A stretch of 64,000 nucleotides of DNA from Paramarasmius palmivorus (lineage: Eukaryota > Basidiomycota > Agaricomycetes > Agaricales > Marasmiaceae): the NCBI GenBank assembly GCA_037176845.1, contig JAYKXP010000044.1, forward strand, positions 310,001 through 374,000, in the 5' to 3' direction. Shown here piece after piece: positions 12,680 to 25,093 of this stretch; position 1 is the first letter of the stretch, and each line of letters starts with the position of its first letter. The notes beneath the pieces were generated by a model, which was not told where the DNA came from, searched no databases, and saw only the letters and a program-made list of their open reading frames with translations. The position numbers were made by a program, and so were the translations under genes.

Positions 12680-15143
12680 ATGGTGAGGCACCCAAATCAG
12701 GAAGCTTATGATAATATTTTCTCACTTGTACCCATGCGTAGCTCGAAGATCCAACGGCTGGAGAAAGGAAACCTACGGTCGCTGAATCGTTCGAGAAGTT
12801 GGCAAAGGTCGTCGAGAAATATGACGGAGAGCTAGTGAAGGGCTGGAGGGACGATATTGATACACTTCTCGTTTTCGTAGGTGTGCTCTGATCACATTGG
12901 CAAGCTCTAACATGCTACACGAGTAACAGGCTGGTCTTTTCTCTGCCGTCGTCACAGCCTTCCTCATTGAATCGCACCAGAAGCTCGAAGAAGACCCGGC
13001 AGACAAGACAGTCTTTCTACTCGAACAACTGGTCTCATTCCAGCGTAATGCATCTCTTGCTCCTACTACCGACCCTATTCCAACATTCCAGCCAGACGCT
13101 TCCACGATCCGCATCAACTGCTTTTGGCTGCTGAGCCTCATATTCAGCCTCACGTCGGCTCTCTTCGGCCTTTTGTGCAAACAATGGGTTCGAGAGTTCC
13201 AGCGGGATACACCTACAAGCACACCAGCAGAGGCGTTAGCATTGCGGCAGCTCCGTCGAGATAGCTTTGAAAAGTGGAACGTTCCCGCTTTCTTAGCTGC
13301 ATTGCCGATCCTTCTCGAAATCGCACTGCTGTTCTTTTTCGCTGGCCTGCTAGACCTTTTATGGGGTCTACACCGAGTCCCATTCATCGTTTCGCTCGTT
13401 GCCGTCGGTCTCAGCGCTGGGTTATATTTCATTACTACCCTTCTCCCCACGTTGACAATACCCAAAAATCTGAGGATCGACATCATGCATGGACGTTTTG
13501 AACGGTTATCTTACCAGTTCATTTGCCCGTACAAGTCACCGCAGGCATGGCTGTTCTATCAATTCGTATGCAAAATCCTTCGTCCCTTGTCCGAATTCTG
13601 GAAGTCTACCAAGGGTTTCGAGGGGATATACAGAAAGCCTGCTCCTGCATTGCGCTACCACATCGAGTCACCAGCCTCGGACTGGTCTTCGTTCGATCTC
13701 CGGGTGGTACGGCAGTACGACCAGCATGTACGATACGGAGGGGAGGACTTGTTCAGCTTGCCGGTATACCAACTACGCGCTTACGAATGGGCGGTCGCAA
13801 CGTTCCGCGACAGTTCATGGATGATACCTCATCTCCAAAACGTGTTGGGAACCATCTCTCCTTGTGTAGCAATGTCTGCTGTGCTTGGTCACTTGGATGT
13901 TGCATTGTGGACCGACGTTTCGAAACCGGATGTTGATCTCGCTGTACGAGATCCCAAGCAGTTCCAGAAGCAATTTTTCGTCGAACTGATCTTGGATGTT
14001 CATCCACGTGTTCCCGCTTTCATCCAACCTGCGATTTGTCAACCAGAAGGAATCGGGTTCCTATTCCAACACCAATATTTGATGATACAAGAGGATCCTC
14101 CTGAATTTCCTGCTGCACTGGAACAGATGGGTCTTCAAACAGCAGGTTTACACTTCGTCGTTCCGCTTTCAGTTGCAGGAAGGCTGTGGACACACCCGGA
14201 CGCTGGTGTCCGAAAGCGCAGTCTAGCCTTACTCCGACTCTACGAGGAGTACTGGAAGTTGTGTTCAAGTGTCGAGAATTACGATGAATCTCTACACCGG
14301 TGCGAGCGCTTGGCTTTCATATGCGCCCTGGCGAAACACGTCAACTGCACCGATCGTACTTCGGTACTGATTACGAGTAGACGAGGCCAGGAGTTCATCA
14401 GGTTTATCCATAACCAGATCATAACTCAAGGCATTCATCGTGTAGTCGAGCCTGAATGGCCTAGAGCTATCGAAAAGATACGAGAAGTAGGAAAATTACC
14501 TTCCGACTATTTCGCACCAGCCCACGGCTCACGTAATCCACCACTATCCCTTCCTACCATCCGGTACTCCCTCGAAACCCAGCTGGATGTCGAGCTCGAC
14601 CATGATAGCCATGTGCCAGGGTCTCAACGCGACGGAGAGACATCCGATAGCAAAAACGTAGTTGATATTCAGATTATTGGCAACCCCAGAACATTGGATA
14701 GAGTCGGGGATTCAGGTAGTTCATCCGTTCCGGGGAAAGGACATACATCGAAACCAGCAGAAGGTCCTTTGGCACCTTCAGCCAACACCTGGGGCGATGA
14801 ATCTGCCGATGCCACTCGGAGGCCAGATACTGAACTTTTGGTAGAAGCCATGGCTGCTATTCTCACCCCCCAGATCGTGCTACCAAAAGGCATCGTCACT
14901 GAATCCTTGGAGCAGGATACGCACCCCGACACAGGCGATCCAGATACTTCAGAACATACCCCGAATCACGGAGCTGCCCAAAGTACAGCCGATGCACACA
15001 ATCGACTCCCAGACGTAGAGGACAGTGTTACTCCTGGATTCGAAACGCCGGATACGAACAGAAAAGAAATCAGAACCAAGACCTGGGACTCCTTAGGTGT
15101 GGCTGGTGGAGCGGAGAGACTCGCAAGTTCATACTCAGAGTAA
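12680..15143 (+). CDS. DUF6535 four-TM protein A (no WW domains)
   Basis: Three coding exons: the ATG alone (12680-12682), 12742-12876 and 12930-15143, giving 783 residues. The start was chosen by comparison with paralogues B, C and D, which all have ATG directly followed by a GTGAG donor. Order: charged helix (FEKLAKVVEKYDGELVKGW); TM1 about 45-61; TM2 about 108-129 ([20 protein letters not shown]); the highly conserved loop [22 protein letters not shown]3 about 164-193; TM4 about 197-221. This is the DUF6535 region, of unknown function and expanded in Agaricomycetes. Then follows a 300-residue, probably helical, soluble region and an acidic Ser/Thr/Pro-rich tail. Likely an internal or plasma-membrane protein; no enzymatic motif is visible. 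The tail resembles the relics at 21543 and 54780. Confidence 0.88.
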
Positions 15144-16395
15144 CGTGAGTTGTACTTCCTGGTATTTCTCGAAGGGCTGAAGGGGTAGTAATCATTAAAT
15201 TTCGTAGTACTCCGCCCTGTGTTGGCGTGTATAGATGGTGGCTAGCTTTCGATAGCTAGGGCGATGAAGGATACGGCGGTAACGTGCGGCCATTGACTCA
15301 ATCATTGGCTCTATCACGCGTGTTTCGTTCTACTTCTATCCAGATTCGATATTCCTTGGTTCTTTTCTTCAGCTCGTATGTGTCGTACTGGTCTAGACTC
15401 TGTTTGGCCTTCCTTCGCATCCACGCCCACCTGTTAATCGAGTGCCATAGCTCGGATGGCCCAGTGTTCGTACCAACGCTATTGAACTCAGGATCATGCT
15501 CTTCATTCTCATATTCCCGCTCTTCGGTTCCTGCTCTCCAGCTTGACAGCACGAGTGAGGAAAAAGAAAAGGAGGAAGGTGGCAAAAGGGAGAAGAGGCG
15601 AATTACGCGGTGCATATGGTTGCTCCTGGGTTGCTCTGTAGCTGTGATCCTTTTACTCTCGCGTTCTCGTTCGATTTGCATGCCTTTCCGCTTTACCTTC
15701 CTATTATGGTGCTGTACCTCGCGATCTGGAGCTTGAACGTTTTACTGGTTCTGTACAGAAGCCTATCTCGAGGAAAATAACGCGTTGTATCGCATGTTAT
15801 ATACAATTTAATGAGCTACTGCGAGAGAACTTTCCTGATTTCTAACCTCCGGGGCCCGAACAATTTGGTTTTGGAGGTCTGAAAGCCGAACGGTCAGATC
15901 CTGGTGAGTTTGCTAAGTGATCTCGGGCTCTATGGTCTCTGGAAAACAAGGCGAGAGAGAATGTCATTGGTGGGAATTCCTGAGCTACGGAAGGTCAAAA
16001 TATCAGCGGCTTTGGTTGAATGTTGCGGCTGTCTTTGACTGAGTGTACAGCTAGGAAGAAAGGGTGCATTTCGAGCTTGATGCTGGCTGGCGGCTTTCAT
16101 GAGACCCAAAAGCGGGAACGCGTTGGGGTAACGATGACAGCCAGGAACCGTGGTAGCTTCTGAAGCCACACAGAATGTAAAAGTTTGACGATGGTGACCC
16201 TGGTGGTCGCAGTAGAACATTCAGCGTTGTACAATGTGAAACCAAAGCATTGAAGTTTGCTGAAGCGATTATGAATGTTATGAGTAACTCGATGAATGTT
16301 GAAAGGAAGTTATGGATACGCACCCAGTATCGAGTAGAAGGTATTGAGAAGGTATTGGGTGTCTTGTGTAGTGGTCGTTTGAGACAAGGAGTGTC

Positions 16396-16415
16396 GGGCC
16401 CAGGTAATTCACGCG
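16396..16415 (+). promoter_or_regulatory. Conserved DUF6535 promoter block (gene B)
   Basis: Matches GGGCCNGGTAATTSACGCG followed by a pyrimidine-rich run. Equivalent blocks lie before gene D and three relic units, and a weaker one before gene C. The ACGCG core resembles MCB-type (ACGCGT) sites, though the last T is absent here. Confidence 0.55.
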
Positions 16416-16466
16416 ACTCTCTTCTCCTCTACCACCACTCCCTTCCACCTGGTGCACGATAGAGCC

Positions 16467-16529
16467 ATGGAAACGCTCCCACTCCCGCAATACACCTTGC
16501 AGACCTGGACTCTCGGAGAAAGCATGTAG
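16467..16529 (+). other. Upstream short ORF in the gene B leader
   Basis: A 20-residue frame beginning METLPLPQ sits about 320 bp before the gene B start codon. Related peptides (LPLPQSTLQ) can be read at the same relative place at about 23430 and 56660. It may be a translated uORF or a remnant of an upstream exon. Confidence 0.4.
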
Positions 16530-16846
16530 AGGCCAAAGCCCACTACACTGGCATAGTGAAGATGCCTTTTCGAACACGGAACTGACGTTGAACGACTCCA
16601 AGACCCACCTGCATATTCATATAAAGTTTGTGCTATCTTCCTGGCTTCTAGCTGCCGCTTTCTAAGGGAAATTTTCACGCACAGCCTGGCGCCTCTCTCT
16701 CCGAAACGTCACAGCACTTCCTCCCATCATGTCATGTCCAGGACTATTTATATGGGGCCGACCCCGCAGATGCCATCAGTCTACACAGCTCTTTCTACGA
16801 CCACCACCAAGAAACCCCCGGCTTTCTAGGAAAACTTTGAGCTAGA

Positions 16847-19443
16847 ATGGTGAGCCTCACCAAATGAAAAAAGCTTGAGGTTTTCACTGACTCTGTTTGT
16901 CTATAACTAGCCAGATAATTCACCGGAAACAGGCGCTGCCGAAGGGAAAGCTGAAGGAAAGAAGCTGACAGTTGATGATTCACTCGAGAAGATCCTGAAG
17001 GCTACGGAAAAGTTCGACGAAGAGTTGGTAAAGGGCTGGAGAGATGACATCGACACACTCCTCGTTTTCGTAGGTTCATTCACCATTCACTTTGACAGCA
17101 TCTAACATCTCGCATGGTTGACAGGCTGGTCTTTTCTCCGCTGTCGTGACAGCATTCCTGATCGAGTCATATCAGAAGCTCGAAGAAGACCCAGCAGACA
17201 AAACAGTCGTTCTGCTCGAACATCTGGTCTCGTTCCAGCGGAATGCATCCCAGGCCCTCACCGCCGACCCTATTCCACCGTTCCAGCCCGATGCTTCTAC
17301 CATCCGCATCAACTGCTTCTGGCTACTGAGTCTCATATTCAGTCTCACGTCGGCGCTCTTCGGACTGTTGTGCAAACAATGGGTCCGGGAATTTCAGCGG
17401 GATACCCCCACAAGCACACCGGCAGAAGCGTTAGCATTGCGTCAGCTCCGTCGTGACAGCTTTGAAAAGTGGAATGTTCCCGCTTTCTTAGCTGCATTGC
17501 CAATACTCCTCGAGATCGCGCTTATACTGTTTTTTGCCGGCATCTTGGACCTTTTATGGGGTCTACATCGTATTCCATTCCTTGTTTCACTCGTCGCTGT
17601 TGGTCTTAGCGCCGGGCTATATTTCATCACCACTCTCCTCCCCACGTTGACGATGCCCAGGAATCTCAAGATGGATATCAAATGGCAACGTTTTGAAAAG
17701 CTATCATACCAATTCATCTGCCCGTACAAGTCACCGCAGGCGTGGCTGTTCTATCGATTTGTGTGCAAAATCCTTCATCCCCTGTCCAAATTCCCGAAAT
17801 TTACCAAGAGTTCAGAGTGGGGGTATAAGAAGCCTGCTCCCGCATTGCGTTACCATATCGAGTCACCAGCCTCGGATTGGTCTTCGTTCGATCTTCGAGT
17901 GGTCAGGCAGTATGACCAGCATGTCAACGATGAGGACCGGAAAGACCTATTCAGCCTACAAGTATACCAACTACGCGCTTTCGAATGGGCAGTCACAATG
18001 TTCCGCGACAGCCCACTGATGATACCACATCTTCAAAATGTGTTGGGAACCATACCTCCCCCTCTTGCAATGTCTGCCGTACTTGGCCGCTGGGACGTCG
18101 CGCTGTGGACCAATGTTTCAAAATCGGACATTGAGGTTGCTGTTGCGGACCCCGAGGGGTTCCGAAGGCAATATTTGTGTGGGAGGAAGATCCGCTTCAA
18201 CTTCTTACATTGGTTGCCACAATTCCCTCTGGCTGCTATTCCTGATTCTGCAATTTTTCAACCAGACGGAATCAAATTCTTATTCGAACACCAACACTTG
18301 ATGATAGAGGACGGTAACAACGACATTCAAGGTGCACTTAAACGGATGGGCGTGCAAACATCATGTTTCCACTTCACTACTCCGCTTTCAGTAATGGGAA
18401 GACTGTGGGCACACCAGGACGCTGTTGTCCGAGAGCCGAGTCTACACCTCCTCGGACTCTACGAGGAGTCTTGGAAATCATGCTCAAGCGTCGACAGTGA
18501 CAAAAACAGTACACACTATTCTGAGCGTCTAGCTTTTGTGTTGGTCCTTGCGAAACACATTAACCGCACCGATCGTACTTCGGTACTGATAACGAGGAAA
18601 CGGGGTCAGGAGTTCATTAGGTTTATTCACCACGAAATCATTACCAAAGGGGTCTATCATGATTGTTTCGCCTTTGATAATGTTGAATGGTTGCGAGCTA
18701 TAAAAAGGACACGAGAAGTAGGAAACTTACCCTCCGACTACTTCGCTCCACTACCACAATGGTGTGATCATCCACCACCTGATTTACCACGCCTCACTCC
18801 CATCCGATACTCCCTTGAAACCCTGTCGGATGTCGAAGTCGATCACGATCCCCAGGCGCCAGGTTCTCAAGACATAGGAGAGGCATCCCGTAGTGAGGAC
18901 ACGCTTGGGATTCAGGTTGTTGGCACCACCACTGCGAACTCGGATAGAACCGATAACCCAGGCAGCTCTTCCATTCCACGGAGAGGACATATCACGTCTC
19001 AAAAAGGTGGTGGTTGTCTGGAACATTCAGATACCCGGGCTGACAAGTCTGTCGACGCAACTCAAGGACCAGATACTCAACTTTTGGTAGAAGATACAGC
19101 CGCCAATCTTAACACCGAGATCGTGCCACAACAGGATCCACGCCCCTCCTCAGAACATGCCATGATGCAAGGTGCTACTGAAGCGGTCATTTCTCCAGCT
19201 CACTCGGATGTCACATCAAATCTGTCTTCTGCATCCGCTGGAGCTGCTGGAGACGAAGAGACCAGTGGTAGCCCAAACCCAGGAATCCAAGCACCGGGAA
19301 ACAGTGGTATGGAATACGACACCGAAACTGTACCGTCTCCTGCGGAGCCAGGTAGTATAGAAGAACATTGGGATCCAGGCAAGGATAAGGCTAGTGAAGG
19401 GGACAGCAGATTGATACCTCTGAGAGATATGTCGGGTTTATAA
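16847..19443 (+). CDS. DUF6535 four-TM protein B (no WW domains)
   Basis: ATG-only first coding exon (16847-16849), exon 2 16911-17069 and exon 3 17125-19443, giving 826 residues. The N-terminal helix ([20 protein letters not shown]) leads to TM1 about 53-70, TM2 about 116-137, TM3 about 172-201 and TM4 about 205-229, with the same invariant loop ([20 protein letters not shown]) as gene A. The soluble region keeps the family blocks [36 protein letters not shown] and HRTDRTSVLI-like sequence. The tail is acidic and Ser/Pro-rich and ends RLIPLRDMSGL. If the first intron is retained, translation stops after six codons. The tail is repeated as a relic at 52440-52821. Function unknown. Confidence 0.88.
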
Positions 19444-20947
19444 GGTGAGGTGTATCTTCTGGTATCGTTCGAAGGGCGATAGCGCTAATGTCTATCGTGT
19501 TTAACGGTGATGTAGACTCGAGCCATTAGAACGTATGGGTGTTAGCTAGCTTTCAAGAGCTACGATATAGGTGGACGTATTCTTCGACATCGAATTTGCC
19601 AACAGTAATCATGGGCACTATCGCGCTTTCTAAATTCTTTCATCTTACGACTGGTCCTACAAAACATCTTTGCTTCCTTTCTCCGGTCGCTAACCTAGCC
19701 AAATCTTCCTCGATTGCTTTCTTTCACATCCACACACCCATCAACCGAACAGCGAATGTCGATGCCAACATCACCTGTGTCAGGGCTTCGAAGCTTCTTT
19801 CCGACTCTTCGGCTTCCGCTATACCAATTCAGATTCAGACTCTGGGTACCAACCCCGAGATTGAGAGTGTTCGCGTAACGACCAACCAGAGTGTGCGGGG
19901 AGATATTGAAGTCTGAAGAGCTGGACAGTGACAGAAAGAAAGAGGAATGGATTTAGGTGGAAGTGGGGAGGTGCTTTGGAGCTATGACCTTTTTACTTTT
20001 CTCCGCTTCAATCCTTGTTCGCTTCACGGTTTTACTTTGTAGACTTGCGGTCTGGCGCTTCCATGTTCAGCATTACTATGCATTATGGTGTTCGGGATGA
20101 TATTCATTGTATTGAGCAAGCAACGAATGATATGTACACCTTTTCAACTGTAGAGAATCAACCTAGCCACTCGTGCGTCGGCTCATTGAAGTCTGGATAC
20201 AATATCGCGAGAGATAAAGAACCCGTTTCCTCAATCCTGTCGGCAAACCTCAGAGGCCTCGAGTCAATTCATTAACATCCTTGATAGCTGAACCGCCAAA
20301 TGTTGCGGGATGGTTTGAGCAAGCTGAATGTTAGCGGATTTCGAGGCGAGAGACGAATAGCTTGATGAATCCACTATGGATCCTGGGACTATGTAGACGT
20401 ACTCTACTTGAGTATGTATCCCGAATTCCGGTTCGTTTCGGCTCTTTTCTCATCTCTTGTAGAACGTCGAAGGTGAGTTGGGAACTCGAGGATGACGGTT
20501 CTGAGATTGAATACGAGCATAGTTGAGGATGGTATTGATGAGGTGAACATGAGGCATTCTACAAGCTGTAGTATTGACAATGGTAGTGGCTTTGATTGTC
20601 AGAAGTAGCGAGAGGTCTTTGACTGGGTGTTCGATTAGGGAGAAAGGGCATCTTGCCGAACTGAGATTTCTTGTGCGTAGTGGAGTGCAGAAGCGAAAAA
20701 GCGATGGCACTGGGATGCACTGGTAGCGATTACAGCCATTATTTACACGGAACGTGGAAATTTGAGTGGTTGTTGCCTACTCGAGCTTGAGGAATAACAA
20801 CACTTGGAAGCTAGCTGAAGTTAGGAATGTCATGAGTAACACGAGCAAGACCAAGACTCAAAGCAAACCGTAGACACGCACCAGTATCGAGTAAACCCTT
20901 AGAGGTTTTGCATACATGCTTTGCGATGATGGCGAAATGAGGAGTAC

Positions 20948-20968
20948 GGGGCCAGGGTAATTGACGCG
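20948..20968 (+). promoter_or_regulatory. Conserved DUF6535 promoter block (relic unit)
   Basis: Copy of the GGGCC-GGTAATTGACGCG block, here with a full ACGCGT core and followed by a C/T-rich run. It now stands before only a 43-codon tail relic (21087-21218). Confidence 0.5.
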
Positions 20969-21086
20969 TCTCTTCCCTTTCACCATCACATGTCCCCAAT
21001 CCATCTGCACTATATCCAGCATTCTGTGAATAGTATCCGGCACTGTTTCATCTTCCAGCCTGCATATCTCACACCGCAGTACGGCC

Positions 21087-21218
21087 ATGGACACACCCGA
21101 AATCACCGTCAAGTCTCCTCCAAATATAGAGCATCGGGATTCATGCAAGGATATGGCTGGTGAAGATGAGAACTATGCATCGACACCTACAAGAGGAATG
21201 ACGCGTTCGGACCTGTAA
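21087..21218 (+). pseudogene. DUF6535 relic: leader fused to a gene tail
   Basis: A 43-codon frame beginning MDTPEITVKSPP and ending GMTRSDL. Its last third aligns with the C-terminal end of gene B (KDMAGED... versus KDIAGEGG...LRDMSGL at 52.8 kb). The promoter block lies 120 bp upstream, so the whole body of a DUF6535 gene appears to have been deleted, leaving promoter plus terminal codons. The counterpart at 54.4 kb is frameshifted. Confidence 0.55.
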
Positions 21219-21542
21219 CGTGAGTTGCATTTTCTGCTATTTTCTGAAGGGCTGAAGAGCTGATGATTTTGAACAACATTGTGGACTATTGGAGCGCGAG
21301 GACGTTGGGCAATATTATTATCGCCCAAAATCGGTTTCATAGTCCGACGTCAATTCGATACCATGCTCCTCAGCTCGAGCTTTCTCCAACGCATGCACCG
21401 TGCTGGTCCGGTTATCTTCCTAGCCGTGACGCTTCCTACATCTTTCCCAAATATACCGCTTCCTTTACACCAACACACTCATCGACTGAGCACTCTACAA
21501 CTTCGGATTGCTCGCCATTGATTCCAAATCACTCAACCTTTG

Positions 21543-21882
21543 GTAGAAGATAAAGTTTCTCGACATCAGGATCGTACCAACAGAAAAAAATCGTTACCGA
21601 ATCCTCCGAACAGGATACACACCTCAACACAAGCGATCCATACACCCCAGAACATACGATCATTCACGAGCTATCACTTCTCCAGCCCATTCGGATGATA
21701 CACCAAATCGATCCCCAGCTGCAGAGGATAGCGTTACTCCTCGTCTCGAAACGTCGGATACGACAAGAGGAAGTGGAAACGATAGGGGATTAGAATCGAG
21801 AGCTGGGACCGTGGTCTTGGATTCTTTAGGTGTGGCTGGTGGAGCGGAAATACCTGCGAATTCTGGCTCAGTAGCGTGAGTT
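21543..21882 (+). pseudogene. DUF6535 relic: A-type C-terminal tail
   Basis: Nucleotide-level match to the last 300 bp of gene A, including the run encoding LGVAGGAE before the stop region. Frameshifts separate the preserved blocks and no start or membrane region precedes it. Sister relics lie at 51597-51850 and 54780-55112. Confidence 0.65.
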
Positions 21883-23338
21883 GTTTTTGCTGGTATTTCC
21901 CGAGGAGCTGAGATGGTAACTATTGGGCTCGACAGGACCGTGGCCTGTGTAGGGATTGACTAGGTTCTGAGAGAGGAGAGCTGGGGTTACTACGGAGGAT
22001 AGGTGCACCAAACCATCGGCTCTCACGTATTCTTTCATCCTACGTCCGTCAGGTTCCATACCCCCTCAATCCAAACCGTTACTCTGTCCTTTCTGCAGCT
22101 CGCATGTGCAGCGCTATTAGGGTGATCTTTGCTGCTCTATGCTTTCTACATTTCCCGGCCTTCCATGACATCCTTACGCCCATTGACCAAGTACCACGTC
22201 TAATGATTGGGATCGCTGGCAACCAAATTCAGCGTCACGATCTCTACCACTCTCATCTTCTACCTTGCGCGCCACGCGACGGGTGTTCTAACTCTTCACT
22301 CTCCAGTCAATTCTTGGGATTGACCTCGAGAGTTTGGGTCTGAGCTGGGAATGAACTTCTACCAGGTGCCAGAGTGAATGGGAGAAAGAAGAGGAGGACG
22401 TTGGGAGACTGGGAGGTGTAAATGGTCGTTCAACTATTGCTTCGTATGGCTTTTGATTTGCTGTTCTTTCGCTTTACTGTTACGGTCGGTGTACTTGTAC
22501 AGCATTTCGCTTCTATTTACTGTTGGTGTACATCGAGATATAACTCGGGGAAAATGAAAGCGTTGTATTGTAGGATGTAATAACGAGCACCGAATTATCA
22601 GCTTCCGATATGACCTGGGCTTGGCTTGAGCAGAACCTTGGAGGTCTGAGAGCCGAACAAATCACGGTGACAACCGTTTGAGTTTGCTGAAGGTTCTTCT
22701 ACCGTCATGGGGATCCCAGGTGAAAGATAGAAGGTACAGGTGTTGATAGAATCGGTGTACAAAGCCGCCTTTTCAAATGAGAAAGATCAGTGACCGTGGA
22801 TCTGGATATTGAAACTAGGAAGACGTACTCAGACATATCGTGACTTCAAGCTGTTCTCAGTCCCTTCCCCATCTACAGGTGTTTGAAAAGCTTGAGGATG
22901 ACGCGTCCCGGTGAGTTTGGGTGCTAAAGTAGAAAAGGTATTGAGGTATTGGCGAGGCGGACATGTCTAGTATCCCAAAGTTGCAGAGAAACGTCAATGA
23001 TAGCGATCTTGAGACTGTAGGAAGTAGTATTTTATTGAGGGGTGCAATTAGGAAGGTCACCGGTCATGTTCCGTACATATGGTCCTGATGTAGGGGGTGA
23101 GAGGGGGCGTAATAAAAAGTAAAGGCAGGGAAGCCTCAAAAACGATGGGAGCTGCAAGCTAGACGGGGCGTGGAAGTGTATTGATCATGGTAGAACAAGC
23201 AGTGTTATGGAATGGCGAAAACCAAAGAATTGAAAATTAGCTGGAGCTGTTATGAGTGTTATGAGTAACTCAACTTAGGCTGAAAGTGAATTCTAAACAC
23301 GCACAGGATTGAGAAAAGAGACTGTTGGTAGGAACGTT

Positions 23339-23496
23339 GGGCCGGGGTAACTGACGCGATTCTTCCTCTCCCTTCACCATCACTCTAGATCACTCCAGCA
23401 CTGAACCGTATCTGGTACAAGACACAGTCATGGACATGCTCCCACTCCCGCAATCGACATTGCAGATCTTACTTCACTCGGAGACACCCGCTGAAG
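23339..23496 (+). pseudogene. Orphan DUF6535 promoter/leader cut by an insertion
   Basis: Contains the promoter block (GGGCCGGGGTAACTGACGCG) and the leader segment encoding LPLPQSTLQ, then matches the gene D leader up to GACACCCGCTGAAG. There the match stops and CCCAGTGAAAATCA begins. The gene that followed is no longer present. Confidence 0.6.
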
Positions 23497-25093
23497 CCCA
23501 GTGAAAATCAGGTCTGGAAATATTCCGAAAAATCCAGATTAAAGGGCGCTATCTGGAATTTGGAAGCGTTTTGGGGTTTCATCCGGGTTTTTCTTTAATT
23601 GGTAATAGCGCTACGTTGGTACTTACGAAAATCTGAGCTCATACGTCATTGAACCAACATTAGGTGACTTCGTAAACTTTTTGCTGTTCGTGCCCGCCGT
23701 GTTGTCCGCAACTCATCCCAAGGTCTGCCTATAGTCTGTCCGTCTCTAATCTGTCCGTCTCTAGTCTGTCCCCCTCCTTCCATTGCCGACCTTACAGTTA
23801 TGTTGGGGTGGGACCGTGAGAATCTTGGGGTGCAAAGAAACACGTGCGTAACCTGTCTACCAACGCACGCCTGTCATCTTGACCACCATGTTCCCCTCAG
23901 GTCCCCAACTCTGCAGCACAGTCCCAAGGATGTCCTTCTCAGATATCTGTCGTATTCAGCGCACGAAACCCCGGAGACATTGGGCAAGGTTCTCAGGATA
24001 AATAGGTGAGATTTTCCCCTAAACGAGTATCCCGAATTAACATTTCGTGTAACAGAGATTATCTGCTGCATCCTCGCCGCAGATCTCGCCTGATCCTTCT
24101 GCATCGTCTCTCCATCTCTCACTCAATTCTTCTGCATCCTTCGAGTCTCCCCGGCTCTCATCCGATTAAGCACAGTCAGCCCGTCGAAGAAACCACTCTT
24201 CCAGTGACATCATTGCCGATATCACCAATGTCACTCATCGCCGTCAAGTATGTTGCATATACCTTCACATCGTCTGAACACCTTGCTGATGCCGGTCGGT
24301 ATTACCCCAGGAAGATCCTCTGTGAGTAATGTAGCTACTTTCTCTTTGAAATCTTGGCTGATCGTTCATTCCTACAGCCGTCACCTGTTTCTCCCAACCC
24401 ACCAACCGAAGCCGATACCGCTCGCACCTCCTCTCCTGACGCTGACAACGCTGCCACCTTCAATCAGAAATCTAGGTGAGCCCTTGCCAAATTCAGTAAC
24501 GAAAACACCACTGACTCGATTGTACACACAAGGAACATGTACCTGGAAGAATACACCAACCTTGCCCCGACGGTTGTAGAGGCTAGAGCTCCGTGCAATA
24601 TGGAAGGCCATAACGCCCGAAGAGGAAAAGGTACGTAGTCGGCGTTGTATCTCCGTAACGGCATTATGGTAAACTGATTGTACGAATGCCAGAAATATAA
24701 CGCACTTGGCATAGAGCCGAAGCGACAAGACGCAGAGAGCTCTAATTGAAGTCAGGTCAGTACGATTTCGCCCCACGTTGTGAGAGCCATGCTAACTTAG
24801 TCGATTTCAGCCCGTATTTCCATATTACTCCAGATAATTCCAGATTAGTTGTACATAATGCTAGTTGTAATAAATTCGGATAGAACCAGATTAATTCAGC
24901 TGCCGGCCAGATGTTTCCAGATATGACCGATTTCGTATGGAAAATACATGGAAATGTTAAAATTTCCGGCTGCATCCGGTGATTTCTGAGATTTCTCCAG
25001 CGGCGGCTCTATCCATTTACGGCCAGATATTTCCAGATTCCACCAGATTCCATCCAAAAATTCCGGACCTTCCCCGACGTGATTTTCACTGGG
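23497..25093. mobile_element. Candidate DNA transposon with 14-bp TIRs
   Basis: CCCAGTGAAAATCA at 23497-23510 is repeated in perfect inverted form at 25080-25093. Both ends carry subterminal copies of a TCTGGAA/TTCCAGAT motif. The left edge is independently fixed because homology with 56.7 kb ends at exactly this base. No transposase frame is seen, so it would be non-autonomous. No clean target duplication is visible (GCTGAAG left, ACTGAAC right). It encloses about 510 bp (24105-24612) also present in the left inverted-repeat arm. Confidence 0.55.

Larger units (their letters stand above)
15144..16846. other. Intergenic unit between A and B
   Basis: Its parts resemble the intergenic stretches at 22.0-23.5 kb and 55.1-56.7 kb, so it belongs to the tandemly duplicated DUF6535 unit. 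Frames at 15284-15736 are not preserved between copies and are treated as noncoding. It contains the promoter block at 16396 and the short upstream frame at 16467. Confidence 0.6.
19444..23496. repeat. Intergenic block, copy 1 of a direct duplication
   Basis: Collinear with 52822-56712 in the same orientation, with many substitutions and small indels. Reading frames such as 19539-19916 are not conserved between copies, so the block is treated as noncoding, containing dead DUF6535 pieces (promoters at 20948 and 23339, tails at 21087 and 21543). Homology ends abruptly at 23496, where a TIR element begins. Confidence 0.8.

Noticed and set aside
19539..19916. 125-codon plus-strand frame
   Set aside because: The collinear copy at 52.9-53.3 kb does not keep the frame.
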